Assembly (NCBI GenBank): GCA_900555635.1
Contig: USLU01000023.1
Location: forward strand, 1-64,000
Direction: 5' to 3'
DNA: 64,000 nt
DNA from: an uncultured Bacteroides sp.
Lineage (GTDB): Bacteria; Bacteroidota; Bacteroidia; Bacteroidales; Bacteroidaceae
The notes under the pieces were generated by a model. That model did no database searches, was not told the origin of the DNA, and worked only from the letters and a program-made list of their open reading frames with translations. The number at the start of each line of letters is the position of its first letter. The first letter of the stretch is position 1. A program made the translations under genes and the position numbers. Positions 26,004-35,374 of this stretch are shown here, in pieces.

Positions 26004-27617
26004 ATGAAGAAACTGTTATGCTTAATCGGAGTCGGAATTCTTTGTACCGCACTCCATGCACAGATAACCGAACGCGAACGTCCTGCCGAATGGAAACAAT
26101 TGGTAAAAGGTGCCCGTTTCATGGACCGCTTTCTCCCTATGCCCGATGGCATTCAGGCTAAAGGCATTTGGGGAACAGACAGTGTTCAGAACCGCTATGT
26201 CGATAATGGTATTGAATTACCGACAACCTCTTTTTGGGGTGGAAATATTCTACAAGCTCCGGATGGTAAATATCATCTCTATGTATGCGGATGGCCGGAA
26301 GACTCCCCAAATGGACATATGTTCTGGTCTAATTCCACTGTTTATCACGCTGTTTCCAACAGTTCTATAGGTCCTTTTAAAATTCAGAATTCTGTAGGAA
26401 AAGGACATAATCCCGAAGCTTTCCGGTTGAAAGACGGTCGTGTTGTAGTTTATGTGATAGATGGTTATTACATTGCCGATAAAGAAGACAGCCCTGTTTG
26501 GACTTACGGTAAGTTTAATTTCGATCCACGTGATCGCAAAATCATCGAAGGGCTTTCTAATCTCACCTTTGCCCGTCGTCAAGATGATTCCTATCTTATG
26601 GTGTGTCGTGGAGGTGGTGTCTGGATTAGTAAAGATGGTCTTTCTACTTACTTTCAATTGACCGATAAACGGGTGTATCCTCCAGTCGAAGGCCGTTTTG
26701 AAGACCCAGTAGTATGGCGGGATGAACTTCAATATCATTTGATAGTGAATGATTGGTTAGGCCGTATTGCCTTCTATCAACGTTCCAAAGATGGAGTTCA
26801 TTGGGTTACCGAGCAGGGAGAGGCGTATGTACCGGGTGTCTCTTTCCACAAAGATGGCGAAGTAGAACATTGGTTTAAATACGAGCGCGCCAAGGTTTTT
26901 CAGGATAATCATGGTCGTCCGGTTCAGATGAACTTTGCAGTAATTGATACGATTAAATGGGAAGATAAGCCGAATGACCGACATAGCTCCAAGAATATCA
27001 GTATTCCGCTGAATAAAGGTCTGCTTCTTTCTGTTTTGAATGAGAAAGAAATAACTCCTTCTACTCGTAATATTGAGGTAAAGATTGCTGCCGAAGAAGG
27101 TTTCAATCCACAGACGGATGTGGATGTAAAGTCCTTGCGTTTCGGTTCGTTTACGGAAGTGAACTTCGGTCGTGGCTGTAAACCCTTGAAGTCAAGAAAC
27201 TCCGGTAACGATTTGATTGTAGTATTCAGTGGAAAAGGAAGCGGTATCACAGCCGATGAGTTTGCACCCAAAATGATAGGAAAAGATAAAAACGGAGCTA
27301 TGCTTTTCGGATATGCCCGTCTTCCCTATGTTGATTATCAGCCTGCATTGCTATCAGCTCGACGTCCGGTATACGACAAAGATAAAAGTGAACTGAAATT
27401 AGAAGTACAGAACTTTGGCTTGTCAGCTTCAAAACCTGTTGAAGTGGAAGTCATGTGTAACGGAGTCAGCCAAGGACGTACTTCGATACAGGCTTTGAAA
27501 CCTTATGAAACAGTGAATGTATCCATAAAAACTTCATCATCTGCTTTTGATGACAAGTCGCAGTATGAAGTTGTTTTTATACAGAATGGAGTAGAGATAG
27601 AAATGAATAAGTTTTAA
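26004..27617 (+). CDS. secreted five-bladed beta-propeller protein with CARDB-like C-terminus, candidate exo-glycosidase
   Basis: 537 residues, signal peptide ending LHAQ. Residues about 60-340 show propeller blades like GH43/GH117-type folds: GGNILQAPDGKYHLYVCGW, NPEAFRLKDGRVVVYVIDG and FEDPVVWRDELQYHLIVND (a possible acid-containing blade). Residues about 440-530 look like a CARDB/immunoglobulin domain (LEVQNFGLSASKPVEVEV). I cannot assign a known family. It ends the L-galactose-type operon, 26 nt after the dehydrogenase, so it may liberate L-galactose (or L-fucose) from a glycan in the periplasm. A convergent terminator follows. Confidence 0.6.
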   Translation: MKKLLCLIGVGILCTALHAQITERERPAEWKQLVKGARFMDRFLPMPDGIQAKGIWGTDSVQNRYVDNGIELPTTSFWGGNILQAPDGKYHLYVCGWPEDSPNGHMFWSNSTVYHAVSNSSIGPFKIQNSVGKGHNPEAFRLKDGRVVVYVIDGYYIADKEDSPVWTYGKFNFDPRDRKIIEGLSNLTFARRQDDSYLMVCRGGGVWISKDGLSTYFQLTDKRVYPPVEGRFEDPVVWRDELQYHLIVNDWLGRIAFYQRSKDGVHWVTEQGEAYVPGVSFHKDGEVEHWFKYERAKVFQDNHGRPVQMNFAVIDTIKWEDKPNDRHSSKNISIPLNKGLLLSVLNEKEITPSTRNIEVKIAAEEGFNPQTDVDVKSLRFGSFTEVNFGRGCKPLKSRNSGNDLIVVFSGKGSGITADEFAPKMIGKDKNGAMLFGYARLPYVDYQPALLSARRPVYDKDKSELKLEVQNFGLSASKPVEVEVMCNGVSQGRTSIQALKPYETVNVSIKTSSSAFDDKSQYEVVFIQNGVEIEMNKF

Positions 27618-27629
27618 GAATGATAACCT

Positions 27630-27662
27630 GGACTGCATGAGTTTAATAACCTGATGCAGTCC
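27630..27662. terminator. terminator between convergent genes
   Basis: GGACTGCAT and ATGCAGTCC are perfect 9-bp arms around a 15-nt loop, between the rightward propeller gene and the leftward GH84 gene. The following T-rich stretch is modest. Confidence 0.6.
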
Positions 27663-27705
27663 TTCTAATTTCTCGTCTTCCTATGCTTATGCAGAGAAGT
27701 TGACG

Positions 27706-30267
27706 TCACCTATCCTGGAAAATGATTTCAAATATCTCTACCGCTCCATCAATCGTTATTTTCTCTGTTCCCTTTTTGAAATCTACTTTTACGAAAGGAG
27801 TGTTTATTGTAGTTTCTGCTAACAAATTATTGTCAGAAGCATATTGAAGTAGTTTTAAAGGTCCTTTTGATGAATTAGGTTTAAGCAAGAGAGTGCATCC
27901 TGAAGCTTTTTCGGGAAGCGTGAAGGATAAGGCACCACTATTGGCATATGAAGTAAACGGATTTTTATCAAATGCAAAAAGGGCTTTTCCTAGGTCGTCA
28001 GCTTCGACGCAGAAGTTCAGTTTCTCTACTTTCAGAGGGTTTATCTCGAATGAGCGGATAGCGACCCAGTTGCTTTTTGTTGATGGAAGTTTCTTTAACC
28101 GGACATATCTGGCTTTCACGGGAGTTCCGTTCCAGTTTATTACATATTGTTTTTTAAGGCTGTCGGTAAGTGCGATCCAACTTTTTCCATCTTCTGAATA
28201 TTCTACTAGGGCATTGTCAAAGTAATCTACATCGTCAACCGAATTTCTGCCTTGCAGAATAGATATTTCGGTTATCTCTTTTGTACAGCCAAGGTCAGTT
28301 CCAATCCAACTTTGGTTGTTTTGTGAAGTGCCCGAGGTGTAGAATGTGGTAGAGTCATTGTCAAACATCAGTTTGCCCTGAATAGTGCTGAGATTATTGA
28401 ATGATCCGATTGCTGTGTTGGAAAGCGGAAGTTTTCCCGTCAGTTTGGTATAGAACTTTCTTAGTAAATCATCCATTGTATTTTCGTAGAACGACTGCAT
28501 TTTCATTGTACCGGATTTGTGAGCATTGAATGCTTTGCGGTCTTCTTTAGTCATCAGATTATTGATGTATGCAGCCCAGAATGTAGCATTATCAGCTTTC
28601 TTGTAAAGTTCTATCAAGTCCAACGCTTGCTTTCCTCTGGTACCGAGTTTGCCAAATTCCACAAGCCAGGGGCGAAGTTCGCTAAGAAGTATCTTATTAG
28701 CACACTTTTCTTCCATCTCTGCGGGAGTTTTCTCTATTTTATCGAATTCTCTTTGCAGATTGTTGAATTCTTCTTTGGTGTAGTTATCTATTCTGAATGT
28801 TTCTGTTTCCCACGATTCAGCTCTCCGGTATCCGGTTTCTGTATCGCACGAATGAATGGCAAAAGTTCTGTAAGCCTCTTTTGCTTCAGGGGTGAGTTCG
28901 GCTATACCACGTTCCCAGTTGTCGATAGGGTTATACTCCGCTATATTCCAGGCATAATCAGCTACGCCGTAAAGTGCCAGTTTGGAGGCTTCGCCGTGTT
29001 CCATCGGATTACTGATTAATCCGCAAAGGTCATTTGAGGTGAGCAAGGTGTCGAGACCATAAGCAGGACCTTGCATAATAATATGACGTGCATAGTCGGT
29101 AACGGGGAAGTTCCACCAATATAATGCGGGGCGTTTGATACGGGAGTTTACCCAATCCATAGTCTCTTTGGTGAGGTCGCTGCATACAACGTCACCTGTC
29201 CAGAATACATTGATTGAGGGGTCCAGATTGTTGCCGTATATGCAAAGGCTTCCTTGTGGGGTAGGGTTTGCCCAAAGTTTGGAGTAGTCCGTCGGACAAA
29301 CAATGAGGGGGGCTACATCACCTTTTGTTTTCACAAAGTCTTTGTTCAACCTATTCAGTAATTCGGTTTGTTTCATAGGATTGGTACCTTCGCCTTCAAT
29401 ATCGTCAAAGAAGATGGCGAACGAACGTACACCGAGATCGTACATCAGGTTGAATTTGTGAACCAGGTTATTATAATCAGCGTCATTCCACTTGATGTCT
29501 TGTCCCGGATGAATGGCCCATACAAAGTCTACACGGTTGCGATTACAGGCAGTCACCAGTTCCTTGATACTTTCTGCTTCTTTTTCGGGATAGGGTAGGC
29601 GCCAGTTGGGACAACTGTGATAGGGATCATCTTTAGGACCATACAAGTAATAATTCATTTTGAATTTGCCATAGAAGTCTATGAGCGACAGCCTTACCTG
29701 ATGTGACCATGGTGTGCCATAAAATCCTTCAACTACTCCTCTGTACGGAAGATCGGGATAATCATTGATATTTAGGTGCGGCAGTTTGCTGTTTGCCGAA
29801 ACGGGACTTTTCATTATTTGGCGAAGAGTTTGTATTCCATAAAAAGCGCCTTTTTCATCATATCCGATAATGGATATGCCTTTTCCGTCAATGTTGATTG
29901 AATATGCACCTGATATACTTTTTACTCCCGATTTGAGTGAAACCTTTTTCCCGAAGTCTATCGTAAGTTTTGTTCCTCTTTTACTAAGATTGGCAAGTCC
30001 CAAGTCCGTAGAGAATTTTCCTTGTATATCCTTTAGGTTGATGCCTTTTGATATATCAAGTTCACTGCCTTCCACAAGTTTGATATTGTGGGGCGTAGGA
30101 TTAATAATCAATCCTTTGTGATCAGTGACTTTGCCGGGCACTATACGAATATCTTGAGATTCTGACCTTTGTGTGTTTAAATCAATGTCTTGTTCTTGTG
30201 CCACAAGATTGCCACCCGTAAATAGAGTGACCGCTAATAGTGCCAGAGTTTTCTTGTAATTTATCAT
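27706..30267 (-). CDS. GH84 beta-N-acetylglucosaminidase with F5/8-type C-terminal domain
   Basis: 853 residues, signal peptide ending NLVAQ. N-terminal GH20b-like alpha/beta domain (about 55-160), GH84 barrel (about 170-460) opening with PYRGVVEGFYGTPW and carrying the catalytic Asp pair in FFDDIEGEG, then a helical region and a C-terminal discoidin-like domain (about 630-760, SWIGTDLG, ARYVRLKKLP). It removes beta-GlcNAc from O- or N-glycans by substrate-assisted catalysis, like the B. thetaiotaomicron O-GlcNAcase homologue. It is last on the leftward SusCD strand, which points to host-glycan use. Confidence 0.9.
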   Translation of the reverse strand: MINYKKTLALLAVTLFTGGNLVAQEQDIDLNTQRSESQDIRIVPGKVTDHKGLIINPTPHNIKLVEGSELDISKGINLKDIQGKFSTDLGLANLSKRGTKLTIDFGKKVSLKSGVKSISGAYSINIDGKGISIIGYDEKGAFYGIQTLRQIMKSPVSANSKLPHLNINDYPDLPYRGVVEGFYGTPWSHQVRLSLIDFYGKFKMNYYLYGPKDDPYHSCPNWRLPYPEKEAESIKELVTACNRNRVDFVWAIHPGQDIKWNDADYNNLVHKFNLMYDLGVRSFAIFFDDIEGEGTNPMKQTELLNRLNKDFVKTKGDVAPLIVCPTDYSKLWANPTPQGSLCIYGNNLDPSINVFWTGDVVCSDLTKETMDWVNSRIKRPALYWWNFPVTDYARHIIMQGPAYGLDTLLTSNDLCGLISNPMEHGEASKLALYGVADYAWNIAEYNPIDNWERGIAELTPEAKEAYRTFAIHSCDTETGYRRAESWETETFRIDNYTKEEFNNLQREFDKIEKTPAEMEEKCANKILLSELRPWLVEFGKLGTRGKQALDLIELYKKADNATFWAAYINNLMTKEDRKAFNAHKSGTMKMQSFYENTMDDLLRKFYTKLTGKLPLSNTAIGSFNNLSTIQGKLMFDNDSTTFYTSGTSQNNQSWIGTDLGCTKEITEISILQGRNSVDDVDYFDNALVEYSEDGKSWIALTDSLKKQYVINWNGTPVKARYVRLKKLPSTKSNWVAIRSFEINPLKVEKLNFCVEADDLGKALFAFDKNPFTSYANSGALSFTLPEKASGCTLLLKPNSSKGPLKLLQYASDNNLLAETTINTPFVKVDFKKGTEKITIDGAVEIFEIIFQDR

Positions 30268-30307
30268 GATGCAATAGATTTGTTTATATATAATGCCTAC
30301 ATGAAGC

Positions 30308-30393
30308 GTATCTCAACCGTATTTGCTCCGTGGTTTCTCCATTTGAAGTACCCTAAATACGAGGAAGGTACGGAGCAGATATGGTTGAGATAC
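30308..30393. repeat. long imperfect hairpin between SusD and GH84
   Basis: 24-nt arms (30308-30331 and 30370-30393) pair at 22 of 24 positions; the 38-nt middle can pair partly further (TTTCTCC-ATTT with AAATACGAGGAA). It lies in the 174-nt gap of a co-directional gene pair. It has no T-run, so it looks like an mRNA stabiliser or processing hairpin, or a small palindromic element, rather than an intrinsic terminator. Confidence 0.7.
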
Positions 30394-30441
30394 ACTTATT
30401 CAGCTAATTGGTCATGTCAAGGGGGAGTGACTTTTGTTCTG

Positions 30442-32133
30442 TTAGAAGTTACCTTTGTCAGCATTGTCCCACCATAAGTGCGTTCCGCCTTTATCTCCGG
30501 AAATGCCATACTTGCTTGAGTTCTCTTCATCCAAAAGTTTAAGTCCGCTTTCCAGACCTTTGGCATTGGCATCATAAGCTTGGCTGCTGTAGATAACACG
30601 GCGAACGCCTTCTGCCATATTTACACCTCCATTACTTTCGTTTACAAAAGGAGGGAGGAAATGCGGATAGCCTGTACGTCGTTGTTCTGCCCATGCTTCG
30701 GTTGATAGTGGGAATAATGCAAGCCATTTTTGGGTAATGATACGTTCCAATTTTTGTTCGTTGGTAGCAGCCTCATCCCATTTTACACTTAGTTTATTAA
30801 CTGCACGCGTACTGAAGGTAGGATTTACCGGATCTACAAAGTCAATTTGAGTAGTAGTGCCATTTATATAAGCGTCGATCGCTCCATCTTCATATTTCTT
30901 TACTCCTGCATATTCACCTCTATAAGCTAACTCGTTTTCTGCGGAAACCCGAATTCCCTTTTCGTATAAATCTTTCACGCTTTCGGTACCGATATTCCAT
31001 CTTAATTTAGCTTCAGCTAACAAGAAGTATGATTCAGCAGCTTTCATGATCGGTAATGGCATAGAGTAAGAAGAACCTCCGTTGCCTTGAATCCAACCGG
31101 AGAAGTTGCCCCAATTGTTTGGCTTGGCGGGCAGACCGCTGGCAAAGCGAATTCCAAGATACTGACTATCTTTGGGCACTATTACTTCACTGTTGTTCTT
31201 ATCTTTAACATCTCCTGTATTTTTAGTCATATACAATGGTTGTCTTGGGTCTTTCATGCCACTCATCAAGGTTACTAAATTGGCATTGAATCCACAATCT
31301 CCCCATGCGAACATCAGCCACATTTCATTTTCTAAGCCTTTACTTATTAAAATATCTTTGTTTACGGTAGCTAGGGTGTTTGTAGCTGCTTCTGTAGCTA
31401 TTGTTTTTAAATTCATGTCAGTACCGGTTTCTGCCTCGCGTTTTGAGAGTCGTAAAGCCATACGAAGCTTCATAGTATTGGCAATCTTTATCCATAGTTC
31501 AATATCTCCGTTACACCAACAGTCGAAAGTTTTTAGTTTTACTATTTCATCGGCACTCATGGCTTTGATGTCTATCATGGCTTGGTTCAAATCATTGAAC
31601 ATAGCTTTATAAAGATCCTTTTGGCTATCAAAATCATAGTAAGCCTCGTTTTTGTTTTGAAGAATGGAGCTATAGGGCAGCGGACCATAGGCGTCTGTTG
31701 TCATCAGAGTTCCGTAGGCTTGTACGATTCGCATGACTCCTGCCAGACCTTTGTTGCCGTCTACATCGCACTGTGCAATGATGCGACGTGTGTTATTAAA
31801 GATATGCAGGTAGTAGTTTTCGTACATACCACCACTGTGTCCTCTATTCTCACCCATGTCTCCGTTCGTGAAGTTTCCATTGGGAGTCATGAAATATCCG
31901 CCGTAAAGGTCAATTGTTAGGTTGGTCCAAAACTGGAACATATTTTGCTGTGGAGGATAGCAGTAGGTCATTGGCTCGGTACACTGTGCCGCAAAAGGCA
32001 AATCTGCCGGGTTTACCTGAATATTGCTGGTATTCAGACTTTCAAAGTTATCAGTACATGAGGTGATAACATTTGCTCCAAAGATGGCAAATGCAATCAA
32101 TAAGGTATATTTTAAAATAATTGTTGGTTTCAT
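30442..32133 (-). CDS. susD: SusD-like outer-membrane glycan-binding lipoprotein
   Basis: 563 residues. Lipobox VITSC; SusD/RagB helical scaffold with TPR-like N-terminal half (ITSCTDNFESLNTSN, MRIVQAYGTLMTTDAYGPLPYS) and C-terminal motifs RIITQKWLALFPLSTEAW and RRTGYP seen in this SusD_2-type group. It caps the neighbouring SusC porin at the cell surface and binds glycan for import. It follows the SusC at 32145-35273 by 11 nt. The related pair at 35375-40413 lies just upstream. Confidence 0.9.
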   Translation of the reverse strand: MKPTIILKYTLLIAFAIFGANVITSCTDNFESLNTSNIQVNPADLPFAAQCTEPMTYCYPPQQNMFQFWTNLTIDLYGGYFMTPNGNFTNGDMGENRGHSGGMYENYYLHIFNNTRRIIAQCDVDGNKGLAGVMRIVQAYGTLMTTDAYGPLPYSSILQNKNEAYYDFDSQKDLYKAMFNDLNQAMIDIKAMSADEIVKLKTFDCWCNGDIELWIKIANTMKLRMALRLSKREAETGTDMNLKTIATEAATNTLATVNKDILISKGLENEMWLMFAWGDCGFNANLVTLMSGMKDPRQPLYMTKNTGDVKDKNNSEVIVPKDSQYLGIRFASGLPAKPNNWGNFSGWIQGNGGSSYSMPLPIMKAAESYFLLAEAKLRWNIGTESVKDLYEKGIRVSAENELAYRGEYAGVKKYEDGAIDAYINGTTTQIDFVDPVNPTFSTRAVNKLSVKWDEAATNEQKLERIITQKWLALFPLSTEAWAEQRRTGYPHFLPPFVNESNGGVNMAEGVRRVIYSSQAYDANAKGLESGLKLLDEENSSKYGISGDKGGTHLWWDNADKGNF

Positions 32134-32144
32134 TATCGTAGGTA

Positions 32145-35100
32145 TTAGAAGTTAAGTTTCAAATTAAGTCCAAAACTGCGTGCTGTAGGTAAGGCAAACA
32201 TATCAGCGCCTTGCATACCATTGGTTATACCTGCTGATACATCCGGGTCCATAGGAGCATCTTTGTAGAAGAAGAACAGATTGCGACCGATAAGGGCGGC
32301 AGTCAAATTCTTGCCAAATCCGAACAAATTGCGGAATGTATAGCCGAAGGTCATTTCGCGTAAGCGGATATTAGTGGCATTGTAAACATAGTTTTCAACA
32401 GCGTATGGGCTATTGAAGTTGTTATTACCTGTGTTGCGATAATACTTATCAGCGTCGAATTTTACACCGTCTATCGTTATGCCACCGGCATCACGTGCAT
32501 CGCCCGAACGCTTGGAAACTCCCCAACCGTCTAATGCGGCCTCGGTCATGGCAAGAACTTTTCCTCCCAATTTGGCATCAATCAAGAACGACAGGGTGAA
32601 ATCTTTGTAACGGAATGTATTGTTCCAGCCCAAGTTAACCTTGGCATTCATGTTGCCTGCGTAATTCAGGTCTTCCGGTGAATCACCGCTGATAATTGGT
32701 TCTCCTTTTTCGTTTTGCAGAGGCTTTCCGTTCTCATCGCGCATGATGTGGCGTACATATAAATCGCCGTATTCTCCACCTTTTTTCAGGATGACTTTGG
32801 CACCGCCGAAATCGGTTAATGTCAGTCCGTTAGGAAGATCGTCCACCAGTTTAACTATCTCATTCTTATTGTAAGAGAAATTGATGTTGGTACTCCAACT
32901 GAAGTTGTCTGTAAACTGTTCAAACCATCCGGCTGTAACTTCAACGCCTTGGTTCTGTACATCTCCTGCATTCACATAGCGGTTTCTTAAACCGGATTCG
33001 TAAGGAGCGGCAATGGTGAAGAACTGGTTTTTAGTGTTCGTCTTATAATAGGTAATACCTAAGTTGAATCTGTTTTGGAAGAATGTTCCGTCAAAACCGA
33101 TTTCCAAAGAATTGGTCTTTTCCGGTTTTAAGGTTCTGAATGGCGCTTTGTCAGGAGGAGTGATAGCACCTTGAGAGCCCAGACTATATAATAGATTGGT
33201 TACATAAATAGGCACATCGTTACCTACAATGGAGTAGCTTGCACGGAATTTGAACAAGTCGACATTTTTGCCCATGTTGATGAACTTGTTAAGAAGGGCA
33301 CTCACACCTACCGATGGGTAGAAAAAGGATACGCTTTCTGTATAAGCTAAGGCGGAGGACCAGTCATTACGTGCAGTTAGGTCGAGGAACAGACCGTCGT
33401 GATACCCAACCTGGGCAGTAGCGAATATGGAGTTCAATCGTTTATTGGTCATCCAATTGTCGTCTTTGCCTACGATTGACAAATTGCCATAGTAATTATT
33501 GGGAGTAAAGATATTGGGATAATAGATATTACCGGCACCGGGTTTGGTAAAGATGGAGCCTTCACCCCAAAGGTCGACATGCGATGTCTTTGTTTTTGTG
33601 AAGCTTGAACCGGCTGTGGCTGAAAGAGATATTTCATTGGACTTATGATTGTAGCTAACCAGGAAGTCACCGTAGAGCTGGTCGCTGAAGTAGCGATTAT
33701 CTTTCATGCGGCCCATCGGATATAAATTACCTACACTGGATGCGTATGCGTTGTGTACGAAATGTTCTTCACCACGCTCGTAACGCATACGTCCTTGGAT
33801 GTTCAAGTCGGGGGTAATATCCCATTTGATGTTGCCACCGAACTCATAACGATTGCGGTCGCTTACCGGAGTCTGTCGGTTCAACATCCAATAGGGGTTA
33901 CCGAACTGTTGTTGCTTTACATTCGTCCAGTTCTGTACATAACATGCACGTTCGTTATCATAGACTTCAAACTGTTCCTTGTAACCGTTCCAGTCTTCAC
34001 CTCTTGGGAAGAGATAAGCACCTGTCAGTGGATTCCACAAATAACCCGAAGCGGGCTGATTGGATATGTGCTGATTGGTAAATTTGGATGAGAAGTCCAC
34101 ATGGATGGTTTTCAATACATTGAATCCTACTTTCGCATTCAGGTTGTGACTGCGGTAATCATTTTCCGGCGTTACGCCTTTCGAGTATACGTTGGCATAA
34201 GAGAAATAAGCCTGGATGTTCTCGTTACCGCCACTCAAAGCAATTGAGTTGTTAGTGGTAAGACCTGTACGGAAGAATTCTTTTGCATAATTGGGTGCTT
34301 TCTTGCTTAGTTTCTCTCCCCAGCTGAAAGTGCCGTTATCGCTCATGCCATAGGTATTCTGGAACTCGGGCAGTATCATCGGGTTTTCCATGGTTGTATT
34401 GCTGGATACATTAATGGATACTTTGCCCGATTGTGCCGATTTCGTGGTAATCATGATGGCACCGTTGGCTGCCACTGCACCATAGAGAGCTGCTGCCGAC
34501 GGACCTTTCAACAGTGTCATCTGTGCAATGTCATCCGGATTAATGCCGGACATGGCATCACCACCGTCGCGCTGGCCTCCATAGTTGCTGTCTACTTGTG
34601 AATTTGTAATGTTCATCATCATCGGAACACCATCTACTACGATAAGGGGTTGGTTGTTACCACTGATTGATTTATTTCCGCGGAACAGGATTTTAGAAGA
34701 ACCACCTGCACCTGTAGAGTTGGGGGTAATGGACAAACCGGCGCTTTTACCTTGCAGAGAGTTAATCATGTTGATGCTTTTGATGTCGTTTACATCCTTA
34801 CCACCAACAGTCTGTGCCGAGTAAGTCAGCGTCTCTGATTGCCTCTTGATGCCCATGGCGGTAACTACGACTTCGCCCAAAACTTCAGAGTCATCTTCCA
34901 TTATCACATTGAAGGAAGTCCGGTTTTTCACCGGAATGTTCTGTGTTTTATATCCGATATAGGATATGACGATAGTAGCATCTTTAGGAACACCGTTTAG
35001 TGCAAAAGCACCGTCCAGATCGGTGATTACTCCATTGGTAGTGCCCTGAACCAAAACGTTGGCTCCAATAATGGGATTTCCTTGTGAATCTTTGACCAAT

Positions 35101-35273
35101 CCTTTGATTGTGGAGCTTTGTTGAACAACATTTGCAACAATGCTTGCTGTCGCCGTTCTATCGGCATACATCGGAGATGCCATCATTGATAGACAAAATA
35201 AGAGCGCTACGCTCTTCAGCAAAGGTAACCATTTGAGAGATCCCTTTACGCTTTCATTTAAATGTTTTTTCAT
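32145..35273 (-). CDS. susC: SusC-like TonB-dependent glycan transporter (no STN domain)
   Basis: 1042 residues. Signal sequence, carboxypeptidase-D-like domain (IKGLVKDSQGNPIIGANVLVQ, about 55-135), a TonB-box-like stretch before the plug (GEVVVTAMG), plug (about 145-270, NIDPDDIAQ-type GINPDDIAQMTLLKGPSAAALYG) and a 22-strand barrel ending in aromatic NLKLNF. It imports oligosaccharides across the outer membrane with TonB energy. Unlike its upstream paralogue it lacks an STN domain, so it should not signal to the anti-sigma factor itself. 101 nt separate it from the upstream SusD; I see no good promoter there. Confidence 0.92.
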   Translation of the reverse strand: MKKHLNESVKGSLKWLPLLKSVALLFCLSMMASPMYADRTATASIVANVVQQSSTIKGLVKDSQGNPIIGANVLVQGTTNGVITDLDGAFALNGVPKDATIVISYIGYKTQNIPVKNRTSFNVIMEDDSEVLGEVVVTAMGIKRQSETLTYSAQTVGGKDVNDIKSINMINSLQGKSAGLSITPNSTGAGGSSKILFRGNKSISGNNQPLIVVDGVPMMMNITNSQVDSNYGGQRDGGDAMSGINPDDIAQMTLLKGPSAAALYGAVAANGAIMITTKSAQSGKVSINVSSNTTMENPMILPEFQNTYGMSDNGTFSWGEKLSKKAPNYAKEFFRTGLTTNNSIALSGGNENIQAYFSYANVYSKGVTPENDYRSHNLNAKVGFNVLKTIHVDFSSKFTNQHISNQPASGYLWNPLTGAYLFPRGEDWNGYKEQFEVYDNERACYVQNWTNVKQQQFGNPYWMLNRQTPVSDRNRYEFGGNIKWDITPDLNIQGRMRYERGEEHFVHNAYASSVGNLYPMGRMKDNRYFSDQLYGDFLVSYNHKSNEISLSATAGSSFTKTKTSHVDLWGEGSIFTKPGAGNIYYPNIFTPNNYYGNLSIVGKDDNWMTNKRLNSIFATAQVGYHDGLFLDLTARNDWSSALAYTESVSFFYPSVGVSALLNKFINMGKNVDLFKFRASYSIVGNDVPIYVTNLLYSLGSQGAITPPDKAPFRTLKPEKTNSLEIGFDGTFFQNRFNLGITYYKTNTKNQFFTIAAPYESGLRNRYVNAGDVQNQGVEVTAGWFEQFTDNFSWSTNINFSYNKNEIVKLVDDLPNGLTLTDFGGAKVILKKGGEYGDLYVRHIMRDENGKPLQNEKGEPIISGDSPEDLNYAGNMNAKVNLGWNNTFRYKDFTLSFLIDAKLGGKVLAMTEAALDGWGVSKRSGDARDAGGITIDGVKFDADKYYRNTGNNNFNSPYAVENYVYNATNIRLREMTFGYTFRNLFGFGKNLTAALIGRNLFFFYKDAPMDPDVSAGITNGMQGADMFALPTARSFGLNLKLNF

Positions 35274-35374
35274 AACATATTACATTAGGTTTAATTACAG
35301 GCAAAGTTTAAGACCTTGCTTCCTAAGTAATACAGATGATAATGAGAGCGTACTAAACGGAATATCTACTTTTT

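Noticed and set aside
30308..30393. Intrinsic terminator of the SusCD operon
   Set aside because: No T-run follows the stem on the minus strand.
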